Shown here one piece after another: positions 20,485-29,694 of a DNA stretch of 51,888 nt. Below the pieces are notes generated by a model. The model made no database searches. It saw nothing but the letters and a program-made list of their open reading frames with translations, and was not told the DNA's origin. The translations under genes and the position numbers were made by a program. The DNA comes from Trichomonas tenax (taxonomy: Eukaryota; Parabasalia; Trichomonadida; Trichomonadidae): contig JALKBU010000281.1 of NCBI GenBank assembly GCA_023091735.1, positions 1-51,888 on the forward strand, written 5' to 3'. Numbering within the stretch: position 1 is the first letter of the stretch; every line of letters begins with the position of its first letter.

Positions 20485-21254
20485 TATAGGGTGTGTTTAG
20501 TGCAGAAAGATAGAGAATGAGTTGAAATGTTATAATAACATCATTATAAACCCTATCAAATTTAAGCATTATAGCTATGGTTTGAAGTTTCTATTTCGAT
20601 TAGAATTCACTCAAATATCACAATTTTGACATCCGTCATTTTTTTGCACAATTTAGCTATCAAAATTCTTTCTTGCTTGAATATAGTGACCAATAGCAAA
20701 GTTCAGATCAATTTAAGCATATGCATAGATAGGCAGAACGATTTTGAATCAGAATCTATAGAGCAAAATAAAAAATCAAGGCTGTGTAACTTGAATAGCT
20801 TTATAAAAGCGAAACCGAATTTTTTTTGTAAAATTTCAACAAAAAAAAAAGAAAACACTTTCATCATTTGTCATGTCAAAATTCGAGCCGTCTCTATTGA
20901 TGGGATTGCTGATCAGCAACCTAAGATTCAGTTACAATTATGAGTATATCCATAGATTATATACGAGGTATACTATATGTATAATAGCAGAGAAAGATTG
21001 TTTCAAAAATTTTTTGAAGAAAGAGTGAAAATTTTTCTTCGTCACATCAATAAAATGAACATTTTGGCACCAATTTTTCCCGCGAAACCGCTCTCGGACT
21101 TAATTTTGATTTTATCTCCCGCCATGGCGCCAAAATTATATGACACATTTCTCTATATAAGAGTTATTATAGGTGTATATTATATATGTGTTAATAGAAT
21201 GATTCAGATTTGCTCAAATCTTTCTGCACTAAACATGCCCTTGCACACCCTATA
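20485..21254. mobile_element. Small element with terminal inverted repeats, about 770 bp
   Basis: The left end TATAGGGTGTG then TTTAGTGCAGAAAGAT (20485-20511) is matched in inverse orientation at 21218-21254, where nine extra bases interrupt the two blocks. The ends abut AT-rich DNA, and a TA or ATA target duplication is possible but not certain. The interior holds no transposase; a 105-codon frame at 20626-20943 shows no domain. This is consistent with a non-autonomous DNA transposon, or a chance inverted pair. Confidence 0.45.
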
Positions 21255-22092
21255 TGTTTTGATATTTTTGAAGATCATTTTCCATAATTTGAATATCCCA
21301 TGTTTAATTTGAGAGAAATCTATTTCATTAATAAAGAACTTGAAGAACTTATTTGCCCATTTCGATTTACCTATAATGGATGCTTCAATGAGCTCAAGCA
21401 ATGATGTCTAAATAATCAATTAATTGCAAGATGTCATTTAATTTTTCATATAAATTTTAGTACAAACTTTGTCAAAACTGGGTATTTTCATTTCTAAGTA
21501 TTTTAGCCATAAACATATTGAAATAAATTTGGCGAATAAATTGTTTGTCAACAGAATCTTGAGATCAAATATTTTCCCTTATGCTCGGTTATATCAATTT
21601 CTTTCCAGTATAAATATAAAATAAAAAAGTGAAATTGGCTCGAAACTGATTGTGATAGTACGATTAAATTTATGAAAGAACGTGACATAATCCTACCATT
21701 CCATGGTACTTCTTATGTCCTTGAACTTGAGTTTTCATCTAAATCAATCTGATCATTTTTTTTTTGCGAAAAATTTTTGTTAATTTTTAAATTATTATTT
21801 ATTATTATTATTAAAAAGGCGTTTTTCATAACGAATATTGATGAACTCATGAAAATATTCAGATATATAAAGTTGCGATGGAAAAAGAAAGATGATAATT
21901 TTTATCATCATCCTTAAATTTAACCTTAGATACGTTATGATCCGAAAAAGTGCCATATGGTTGGGGAATTATATCATTTAATGAATCTGAACTTATATAG
22001 TATTTTTTCTTTAGTTAGCTAAAAATGGATATTCGTAAATACGTTTCTGTGATTTATTATATTCATCTCGTGGTTATCCAAATATTGTATGG
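21255..22092. other. Intergenic
   Basis: No gene recognised. Contains simple TTATTATTATT stretches near 21793-21812 and a small palindromic GATGATAATTTTTATCATCATC at 21890-21911. Confidence 0.5.
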
Positions 22093-22590
22093 ATGCAAGA
22101 TAGGAAAAGCGTTTATTTGTACTATCCATGCAGTTCAGGATATATTTGTACTCCATATCATATCAAATCTCAACCAGAAGTTTATCGAATAGAAATGGTT
22201 GGAGCTTCAGGTGGAGGGTCAAATATAGGCTATAGTAATGTAGGACGAAGTGCCTATGCCAGTGGAACAATAGGATTTGGAAAACCCAAGACTTTTTATT
22301 TCTATTTAGGCGAAAGAGGCGAAGCAAAAGGCCCTCGAGCATTCAACGGCGGAGGTCATGGAAGTGAATGGAATGGTCAATATGGAGGTGCAGGAGATGG
22401 TGCAACAGATATGCGCTACTACTCAGGCGAATGGAATGATTTTACTTCATTAAAATCTCGTATAATGGTTGCCGCAGGTGGATCTGAAGCTCAGTACCAT
22501 TTTGGTACTATGAATGGTTTACACAGAGGCACAATATCAGGTGAAAATGGGTATTCCGCAATAAAGTCTGGAATTTTCACCATTTTCTAA
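22093..22590 (+). CDS. Truncated glycine-rich family protein (ALK/LTK Gly-rich type)
   Basis: 165 residues. The sequence follows a large trichomonad family: an opening YYPCSSGYICTPYHIK, then VYRIEMVGASGGGS, a Gly-rich middle (FNGGGHGSEW, QYGGAGDGATD) and LKSRIMVAAGGSE. This corresponds to the glycine-rich region found in ALK/LTK-type receptors. Family members normally continue well past the VAAGG motif, often to a transmembrane helix; this copy ends after about 40 more residues and has no signal peptide. It is therefore probably a truncated copy. The Met at 22093 is the first in an open frame that starts after a stop at 22036. Confidence 0.6.
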   Translation: MQDRKSVYLYYPCSSGYICTPYHIKSQPEVYRIEMVGASGGGSNIGYSNVGRSAYASGTIGFGKPKTFYFYLGERGEAKGPRAFNGGGHGSEWNGQYGGAGDGATDMRYYSGEWNDFTSLKSRIMVAAGGSEAQYHFGTMNGLHRGTISGENGYSAIKSGIFTIF

Positions 22591-22823
22591 ATTTATTATT
22601 TGTAGTAGAATAATTGATTACAGATCCAAACTTAATTTTTCTAGTTATCAAATAAAATTTCTTTCATAAATTTAAAAAATAATGTAATTTCTTACTACAA
22701 ACAATTCAGCTTATTAAGATGTATCTATTTATCGAAAAAAATTTCTTTCATGTTATTGAATTTGAATAGAAAATAATCGTATATTTCAAAAAGAAAGTGT
22801 CACTTTTCACTTTTTTTAATGGA

Positions 22824-24083
22824 ATGAATGATTATAAAGATGATAGAGCTTCTTTTTCGCATCAAGCAAATGACTCAGAATCAATAGATTATTCGGGCAT
22901 TAGAGAAATCATTATATCTGTTGCAAAAGAAAATTCAGATCCAACATTAGACGAACTCAGCGAATTATCAAGGTTTTTGCAATACTTTGTTAATAAGGCC
23001 GATCTTTTTGATACAGTTTTGACATTATTTGCTGGAACAGATTTAATTAATAGATTAATCGAATTTATTGAGCCAAATGAATTTGTTGGTTATATATTGA
23101 ATTCATTTATTGCATTGATTGACATTCCAAATATATTATGCGACGAACATCTTCACATATTATTCCAGAGAATAATGGGTTTGTTTCTAAATACAAAAGA
23201 TGATAAAGTAATCAAAATAATTCTCACAATACTCATTAAATTCACTCGCAAGAAAGCTTTGCATCAAGAGTATGATAGCAAGAGATTCATAAGAGCTCTT
23301 ATGACGAAGTATAATGTTTCAAATTTTAATATATTTTTCGTAATTTGTGAAAACTGTTTAACATTTGTTATTCACTCTCAAACTCTATATATAATGCTTA
23401 TGCAGCAAATGATAAATGATGATATCTTTCGCAAGCAAGAAAAGAGTTTTTCTATTGCTAAGGAACAGTATTTGCAAGCGATTTTGGTATTTATGAAAAG
23501 AGGATATTCGCAAATGAAAGAAATAATTGATAGTTCAGTTATTACTGATATTATAGATAATATATCAATATACGAATCTAATATTTGCAGTATTTTAGAA
23601 CTAGTTAATTATATCTTTGAAAGCAATGATGAAAAGCAAATCCGACAATTTCCAAAAGTTTTAATTCCTGCATTTTCGCTGCATTTTTTAACACATATTT
23701 TTAGTTCAGAACGACAAATTGCCCTGGTTTTAGATATGGATGCGTTAGTGTTTGAAGTCTTAAATTCAGCAGTTATGGATTTCGTCAAGGAAGGATATGT
23801 TAACTGCCTGAAACTAATTTTGCAAAATCGTTGCAATTATGATATCAAAAACAAAATTTATAATGTTCTTTTTATTATGTCAAAGTATTTACGCGTTTCA
23901 GTTATCAAAGAAATATTTGATGATGAAGCAATAATTGATGATATAGTGAATTTCTCAGATGACGAACATTTTAAATACAAAACTCCATTATATCATTGTT
24001 TGGAAAGACTTTTATTCGCATTTAGTGATAACACAGATTTAACAGAAATATTAGAAGAAGTTATAAATAACATAGATTTATGA
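22824..24083 (+). CDS. Armadillo/HEAT-like helical repeat protein
   Basis: 419 residues from ATG 22824. After an acidic, polar N-terminus (about 30 residues) the protein is a run of amphipathic helices to the end, with hydrophobic spacing typical of ARM or HEAT repeats. No other domain. Similar in style to the protein at 16276-17679, though not an obvious recent duplicate. GTGTCACTTTTCACTTTTTT just before the ATG may hold the initiator (TCACT fits the trichomonad Inr consensus TCAYW). The gene ends two bases before the stop of the convergent mannosyltransferase gene, so the two 3' ends must overlap as transcripts. Confidence 0.65.
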   Translation: MNDYKDDRASFSHQANDSESIDYSGIREIIISVAKENSDPTLDELSELSRFLQYFVNKADLFDTVLTLFAGTDLINRLIEFIEPNEFVGYILNSFIALIDIPNILCDEHLHILFQRIMGLFLNTKDDKVIKIILTILIKFTRKKALHQEYDSKRFIRALMTKYNVSNFNIFFVICENCLTFVIHSQTLYIMLMQQMINDDIFRKQEKSFSIAKEQYLQAILVFMKRGYSQMKEIIDSSVITDIIDNISIYESNICSILELVNYIFESNDEKQIRQFPKVLIPAFSLHFLTHIFSSERQIALVLDMDALVFEVLNSAVMDFVKEGYVNCLKLILQNRCNYDIKNKIYNVLFIMSKYLRVSVIKEIFDDEAIIDDIVNFSDDEHFKYKTPLYHCLERLLFAFSDNTDLTEILEEVINNIDL

Positions 24084-24085
24084 TT

Positions 24086-25669
24086 TTATTTATTCTTCCT
24101 CAACTTTGCAGGAAGATTCCAAAGGTTTCTTGTCACAGGCCAAATTGTTCTTTGTGACAATTCTTCCATAGATTCATGAATACCATATAACCATGGGAAG
24201 TAGTAAACGTAAGCTCCAACTGCTAAAATAATTGTAAAAGTTATAAACACATATTGTGAACGCTTGCCAAGTTTGCTCAAAACAAATCCATAGCAGCAGA
24301 TTCCGAACATCAAAGCAACTTCGTAGTGATATGTCCACGTGCATCTAGAAACTAAAATGAATGGGAAGTATGATGCTGCATAAGCAAGCATCCATTCATA
24401 CTTTCCTACGAATGCAGCCAATATTGCGCCAACAGCAGAAACGAAAGCAGAGATCGGATTGTTAAAGATACAAATGATTCTGCGCATTCCATCAGCAGAG
24501 AAAACAAGTGTTGGTGTTGCAGCAAAAATTGGCCATTCGTACCACTTAGAACTGTAAGGATGTGTGAATTCAAGATCTCTGTTGTAAATATACATCAAAT
24601 ATATCAAGTTTGTTATCTGTTTATGTATTGGCCACGATCTAAAGTCCTGAGAAGCGTACTGATCACCAAATCCAACTGTTGGTGTCATTTTAAGATGAAT
24701 ATAAACTGTTGTTAAAAGCATCGTTACTAAAATTATTGAACAAAAGATACCTCTGATGATGAGCATTAAGAAGCCATGCTTTCTTCTAATAACTAAATTG
24801 AAGTTGACAAAACCAACTAAAATCAAACAACTTCCTGCAGCAAACTTCGAACAAAATGCAGCAGATCCAAATAACGCTTGGAAGAAAATTGTTGTCCATG
24901 ATTCGCGATGATAAAGTAAACAGCTGAAGAAAATGGTCATTGCGACAAAGAAGTAAACAACAGCATCAGTAAGTATGAATCTGCTTTGAACAATTGATGT
25001 GAAATCGATAGCAAAAATGAATCCAACCATGAAAGAAATTGGCAAATTTTGGAATCTCAAAATTAATGAAGCAGTGAGAATTGGAGCAACGAGGGTTCCG
25101 CAAACACAAGGAAGGTACCTCAGCTTCACGTAGAAGTCTGTATCATACTGTGTGACTTTTCCATCGCTTACAGCACTGTAATTAAAATGACCATCGTAAC
25201 CGATCAATTTTGCATATCCTGCGTATATCAGCTTTGCGAGCGGTGGATGAATATCGAAAAATCGAACGCCATTTATGTAATCTGTAATAAATCCACCAAA
25301 ATGAACTTCATCGAAGACAACTTCGTTAGGATATTCGAGTTTTGGTAAATGGGTGATTGCGGAGATTGCAAATACTGCTAAAATAACAAGAATTTCTTTG
25401 ATTGAAAATAATGGAGATCGATATTTTTCGAGTTTTACCGGTTTTCCGTTCTTTCTGATGAATATCTGTATAGCTTTTCCATCGAGTGCCATGTAATTAA
25501 GCTCACAAGCTTCTTGTGCTTCGAGATTATTTGAATATTGGATCGAATATTTTCCAGATTCTTTCTTTGACTTTATTATCTCGACAATTTTTCCGTATTT
25601 CGAGAAAATTTTCTCAATTGTCTCCTGAGGAACGGTTTTAGGAACTCCAGTGACTTCAATTATTGGCAT
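24086..25669 (-). CDS. Protein O-mannosyltransferase (GT39, no MIR) with N-terminal RRM
   Basis: 527 residues from the Met at 25669. Residues 1-73 form an RRM: RNP2-like IEVTGVP (4-10), RNP1-like GKYSIQYS (39-46), and the usual beta-alpha-beta spacing. After a basic linker the first membrane helix starts near 87. The mannosyltransferase part has the acidic catalytic pair Asp120-Glu121 (VVFDEVHFGG) and HPPLAK (141-146), then about nine further helices. The lumenal MIR repeats of fungal and animal PMTs are absent, as in short PMT relatives. PMTs transfer mannose from dolichol-phosphate-mannose to Ser/Thr in the ER. The promoter-like motif spans 25685-25695, so an upstream in-frame Met at 25690 is probably not used. 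The fusion is contiguous in one frame. Confidence 0.82.
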   Translation of the reverse strand: MPIIEVTGVPKTVPQETIEKIFSKYGKIVEIIKSKKESGKYSIQYSNNLEAQEACELNYMALDGKAIQIFIRKNGKPVKLEKYRSPLFSIKEILVILAVFAISAITHLPKLEYPNEVVFDEVHFGGFITDYINGVRFFDIHPPLAKLIYAGYAKLIGYDGHFNYSAVSDGKVTQYDTDFYVKLRYLPCVCGTLVAPILTASLILRFQNLPISFMVGFIFAIDFTSIVQSRFILTDAVVYFFVAMTIFFSCLLYHRESWTTIFFQALFGSAAFCSKFAAGSCLILVGFVNFNLVIRRKHGFLMLIIRGIFCSIILVTMLLTTVYIHLKMTPTVGFGDQYASQDFRSWPIHKQITNLIYLMYIYNRDLEFTHPYSSKWYEWPIFAATPTLVFSADGMRRIICIFNNPISAFVSAVGAILAAFVGKYEWMLAYAASYFPFILVSRCTWTYHYEVALMFGICCYGFVLSKLGKRSQYVFITFTIILAVGAYVYYFPWLYGIHESMEELSQRTIWPVTRNLWNLPAKLRKNK

Positions 25670-25684
25670 CAAATAATGGCAGAT

Positions 25685-25695
25685 TGACATGTAAA
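25685..25695 (-). promoter_or_regulatory. Gene-proximal motif TTTACATGTCA, fixes the PMT start
   Basis: Exact motif on the minus strand, 15 bases before the ATG at 25669. It overlaps an earlier in-frame ATG at 25690, which argues that translation starts at the second Met. Confidence 0.6.
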
Positions 25696-27194
25696 TATCA
25701 TTTTGGCAAAAATATCATTTTTTTCACTAGCATCAAAATCAACTTTTAACATGTTATGCAATATATGTTGTATTGATTTGATACTACAAAATATGCCATT
25801 CCACATTATATATTATCTAAACTAAGTTCAAAAAATGTTTAACGAAAAACAACATGATATAGTTCTGCGGGGCTGTAATAATGTTGCAAATCTGACATGT
25901 AATTTTTTGTAGGGGGAAACAATCTTGATAAGGGTTGTATTTAGAAAATTGACATTTGGCGCAAAATTTCGCTTGATAGACCATGCCAGAAAATAGCCTT
26001 GAGAAATACTACACCCCCCACATTAGTAAATTATCAGGCTAATAGGTAAATGTCTGTTGGGCATACAGAGGCCGCGATTGTATTCGATCGAACGCATCAG
26101 CACCACTAGACCCTTTTTGGGCCTGGCTACTCTCGTCCAGTCACTATATGTCAGTGGGTTGTTTTTTATGCATTATCTTGTTTCATTTTATTTTATCAGG
26201 TATTTTTTCTTATTTTCTTTTTTAATTCTATTCTATGGACGCGCCAAATACGCAAAATCCCAATGCGTACACATTCCTTTGTACGCGTTTACATACGCGT
26301 TTGCGTTGATTCAATTGTTGAGATATAATGGTTTTTTCTTGTTAACAACTAGAATTAGAGCAAAATTAAATCATACATTGACCAGTATTATTCAAATGCT
26401 ATCTAATCCAATTAAAAAATCATAATTGAACGATGACCTAATTTAATTAGGGGATGGCAGGGCTAATGATCAAATGTAAATATAAGAATTTATTTTAAAA
26501 GCGGATGAATTAATGATATACTAATAATATAGATTATTATTATCAAGTAAAAAATTGAATACGCAGTAATTTGATGCATCATAATGAATTATCTCTTTGG
26601 GGACGAAAATTCTATACATGCAGTCGATTATATGGCCCTCAATCAGGAAAAATTGAATATCGCATAATCGACTGCGTATAAAGAACTTTTGTCATAGCTC
26701 AAAATTTAAAAGCATTAAGTCATAACTACTGCGTGTTCAATATTATTTTGCATATTATTAATCAGCAGTGAATATTGAGACAATGTCTTTCGTGTCAATT
26801 TTTAATTTTTCATCGGCCGAAGTTTCATAAAAATGCATTAATAACCATACCAATTAAAATTAGCTCAAGTTGCTATAAAATGATTTTTAATATTTGATTT
26901 CGTATATTGAAAGATGTTGATATTAATGTTATTGAATTACTAACCTCGTAGATTCAATATCTTATTTTTCGTTCGGCGCGAGAATTTTTTGCGTATAAAA
27001 ATACGCAAAAGGTGACACTTGCCTCATCCAAATTCTATTCTTCTATATCAAATATATAATTTCATATTAAATTATTATTTGTATCTTATTTCTTTTCTAT
27101 TGAACTTTGTTCTATCTTGTAAAAATCCAATATTTTGTAAAAAAGCATATTTTTAACAATTTAAACGTATTTTCATTTTTAATCTAGAAACATA
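25696..27194. other. Intergenic
   Basis: No gene supported. An orphan TGACATGTAA lies at 25893-25902 in leftward orientation. A GC-richer patch at about 26045-26160 (includes GAGGCCGCGATTGTATTCG) resembles neither a tRNA nor 5S RNA that I can recognise. CGCAAA/TACGCG-type words recur at 26240-26310 and 26980-27010. Confidence 0.4.
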
Positions 27195-27756
27195 ATGCAA
27201 GAAGTTATGTTGACCAGCCCCGAGTATTTGCATTTTGCGATTCACCAAGAACTTAATGGTGGAGCAAACTATTACAAACGCAAAGAAAAAGACTATTCAA
27301 GATATGTTTGCAGTCATATCGGTTGCCAAGCCTCTTTTCGTGTTGTTAAACTCCAATTTGAATTTCCTATCGTAGATATTCGCTACTCTCTGTCTCATGT
27401 TGAGGAACACCATCCCCATGACATCATTTTCAATAGCAATTCATATTTATCTTCATTTCTACATAAAGCTCTTCGTGATTACTTCGAAAATGGCGGAAAA
27501 AGATCAACAGCTCTCATTGATGCACACAAATTACTCCAAATTCCATACAAATCATTAAAAGTCATTCCAAAAATGCTTTCCTTATCACAAGATGCTAGAT
27601 CTAAGGGTTTCAAAGAAATCTTCGCGTTTAAGTAATGATCATTACTTCTCTTTGTATTTACTCTTTCAATCATTAACACAAGACAATGAAAACGATCTTC
27701 ACTATTACCATTATGATAGTGAATCTCAAAGTTTCTGTTCATTCACATATCCATAA
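27195..27756 (+). pseudogene. MULE-type transposase N-terminal remnant, frameshifted
   Basis: The first 146 codons (to 27635) give a zinc-finger-like start: YVCSHIGCQASFRV, then HVEEHHPHD, i.e. Cys, Cys, His, His in FLYWCH/WRKY-GCM1 order, as at the N-terminus of Mutator-like transposases. Protein-like sequence continues in another frame after the stop: SLTQDNENDLHYYHYDSESQ, ending at a TAA at 27754. The frame change falls near the palindrome AAGTAATGATCATTACTT (27629-27646). No catalytic DDE core follows, so this is a dead fragment. Confidence 0.5.
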
Positions 27757-28112
27757 AATCAACCTGGAAGGTGTTCCACAATGACACTTTTTGGGTAATT
27801 TATTGAATAAAATTTTGCTTCGCGGCTTATCGTCAGATTCGGTTTTTGTAACACTAAGTTAAAAATATAAAAAGGGACCTTTTACAAAAATTGAATGAAA
27901 AATCTAGTCTACATGATTCTTAACGCCCTGTCGACATATTCATTATTTCCCTTCTAAATCAGCCATCTCATTAGTGGGTCCAATGGCATTAAATACAAAG
28001 CTCTCTTGTCTTCAAGCGCTTTTTGTAAATTTTTCGCATGATATCTTGTTTTCGGCATTTAAACTTTCGAGTTCCGCCGAACGAAACTCATATCTTATGC
28101 CAAAATGACAAA
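27757..28112. other. Intergenic
   Basis: Nothing recognised in this stretch. Confidence 0.4.
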
Positions 28113-28683
28113 TCATATCATTCCAGAAATCATGCTGTTACTTCCTAATGACTCCAAAAATTGTCTGATACAAATTTTGTATTTGAGGCTATTATTTTGG
28201 CAGAATAACTCTATACAATGATGCATGCCTGTTAAAAAGTATACATTTTTTAGGATAGTGAAACCAGAGCAGGAGGATTCTAATATGCTTGGTTTGACTC
28301 TGTGGGGCCTTCGTTGTAATTGCTCTTCGTTTGGATCATCTGGCATATTCCGATCCGAATACTGGCCATATACGCTTCCATACATGCCATGACTAAAAGA
28401 AATAATCGAGCGAAGGCATGGGAGGAGAGAATTTCTCGTAAAAACGGAGCTGTCGTCTATTATTCTTGATGTGAATATCCATTTTGCCTATGGGAAAATC
28501 CACATACCAGATAAGGTCATTGTGTAGTGCTTGAAACATTGTTGGATTGACAGACAGCTTTTCGGGCCTTGGTTTTGATATTCCTAATTCAACTAAAACT
28601 TTTTGTATTGAATTTATTGAAAATTGTAACATTTTAACATGTAAAGTGGTGAATCTGATAACTGTCTGGAAATCCTTGATCAC
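28113..28683 (-). pseudogene. Possible transposase/integrase remnant
   Basis: Two adjacent minus-strand frames carry protein-like sequence: 28683-28393 (NDLIWYVDFPIGKMDIHIKN is reminiscent of the first catalytic strand of a DDE integrase-like core) and 28385-28113 (rich in polar residues around DDPNEEQLQRRP). A stop and a frame change separate them and no second or third acidic motif is found. Identification is weak; decay is clear. Confidence 0.3.
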
Positions 28684-28807
28684 TTACTGCAGCGCGAAGC
28701 TCTGAGGCATACTATTAGTTCGCTCCGAAGCCTTCCTTGAGGCTTTCGAAAGCATGGTTGAGATCGACCGAGCTAAGAACGGCTGGTGGCGAATTACTGC
28801 GAGAAAC

Positions 28808-28942
28808 TCACATGTGGAATCTTTTTTCTTCTGCCTTCGTCTTGCTGATGTGCATGAAATAAATATATGCCATAATATACAATTTCGACACTGATGACTT
28901 CTTCGCGATTGTATTCTTGACAAGCTCGGCGAAGTTTGCCAT
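28808..28942 (-). pseudogene. Cyclin-box N-terminal fragment
   Basis: From ATG 28942 the frame encodes 44 residues, starting MANFAELVKNTIAKKSSVSK and continuing LYIMAYIYFMHIS, which fits the first helices of a PHO80-like cyclin box, then stops (TGA). Coding-like sequence in another frame follows down to about 28700. A truncated cyclin copy is the best reading. Confidence 0.4.
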
Positions 28943-29694
28943 CGGATATAGCAAACTTAGTTTATTTTCATATTTTGTGACGTCCCTTTTTCACTACTGG
29001 TGTTTCCACGTTCTTAAATTTATATCCTTTTAAGAAAGATTCCTGCATATAGATATATTTTTGTTGTCACGAATAGGTATCAAGAAAAGTTACAAAACTG
29101 TGTAATTTGCATTTGTTGTTAATAAAAGTAGACCATATATAGATAAGGAATATACTACTATATGCAGCATCCCCGCGTGCATATGACATAAAAAGATATG
29201 TTTAGGATGTATGTGATATATTTAAGATGTTTCATATGTGGTATAATATATTAATATATAAGTTGTGTTTATGTTTATGTGTGTTCTCAATAACTTATTT
29301 GATGTGGAGACAATATATCAGAGCAAATAGTTCTCCGATAATTTCGAAAGAGTCAACACAAAATTTATATATTTGCATTCAAGACTTGTTCTCAGCACAA
29401 TTGCAACTAGCACATGATGTAGGTGGCACTCACAACGAGAATAAGGCTTGGACCACTATTTAGAGGTAATTTTAATGTAAACAGTTCCTATTTTGTATAT
29501 AGTTCATATTTTCTTATTCTCCCTTAAAATAGGAAATTCGATATATCATATTCTTAAAATAATAACATAATATAATAAACGCATCATTTTTGAAAGAACT
29601 CATTGAATAATTCTATGAGAGTTATCAAATAGTGTACTATTAGTCGAAAGTCAATATCGAAAAAATTAAACTTTATAAAATGTATAATGACAAT
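28943..29694. other. Intergenic
   Basis: AT-rich, with ATATG and TATGTTT words around 29150-29290. A 78-codon frame at 29227-29463 has no protein signature. Confidence 0.45.

Noticed and set aside
26045..26160. GC-richer patch considered as tRNA, 5S or other structured RNA
   Set aside because: No cloverleaf, no T-loop consensus and no 5S boxes could be found.
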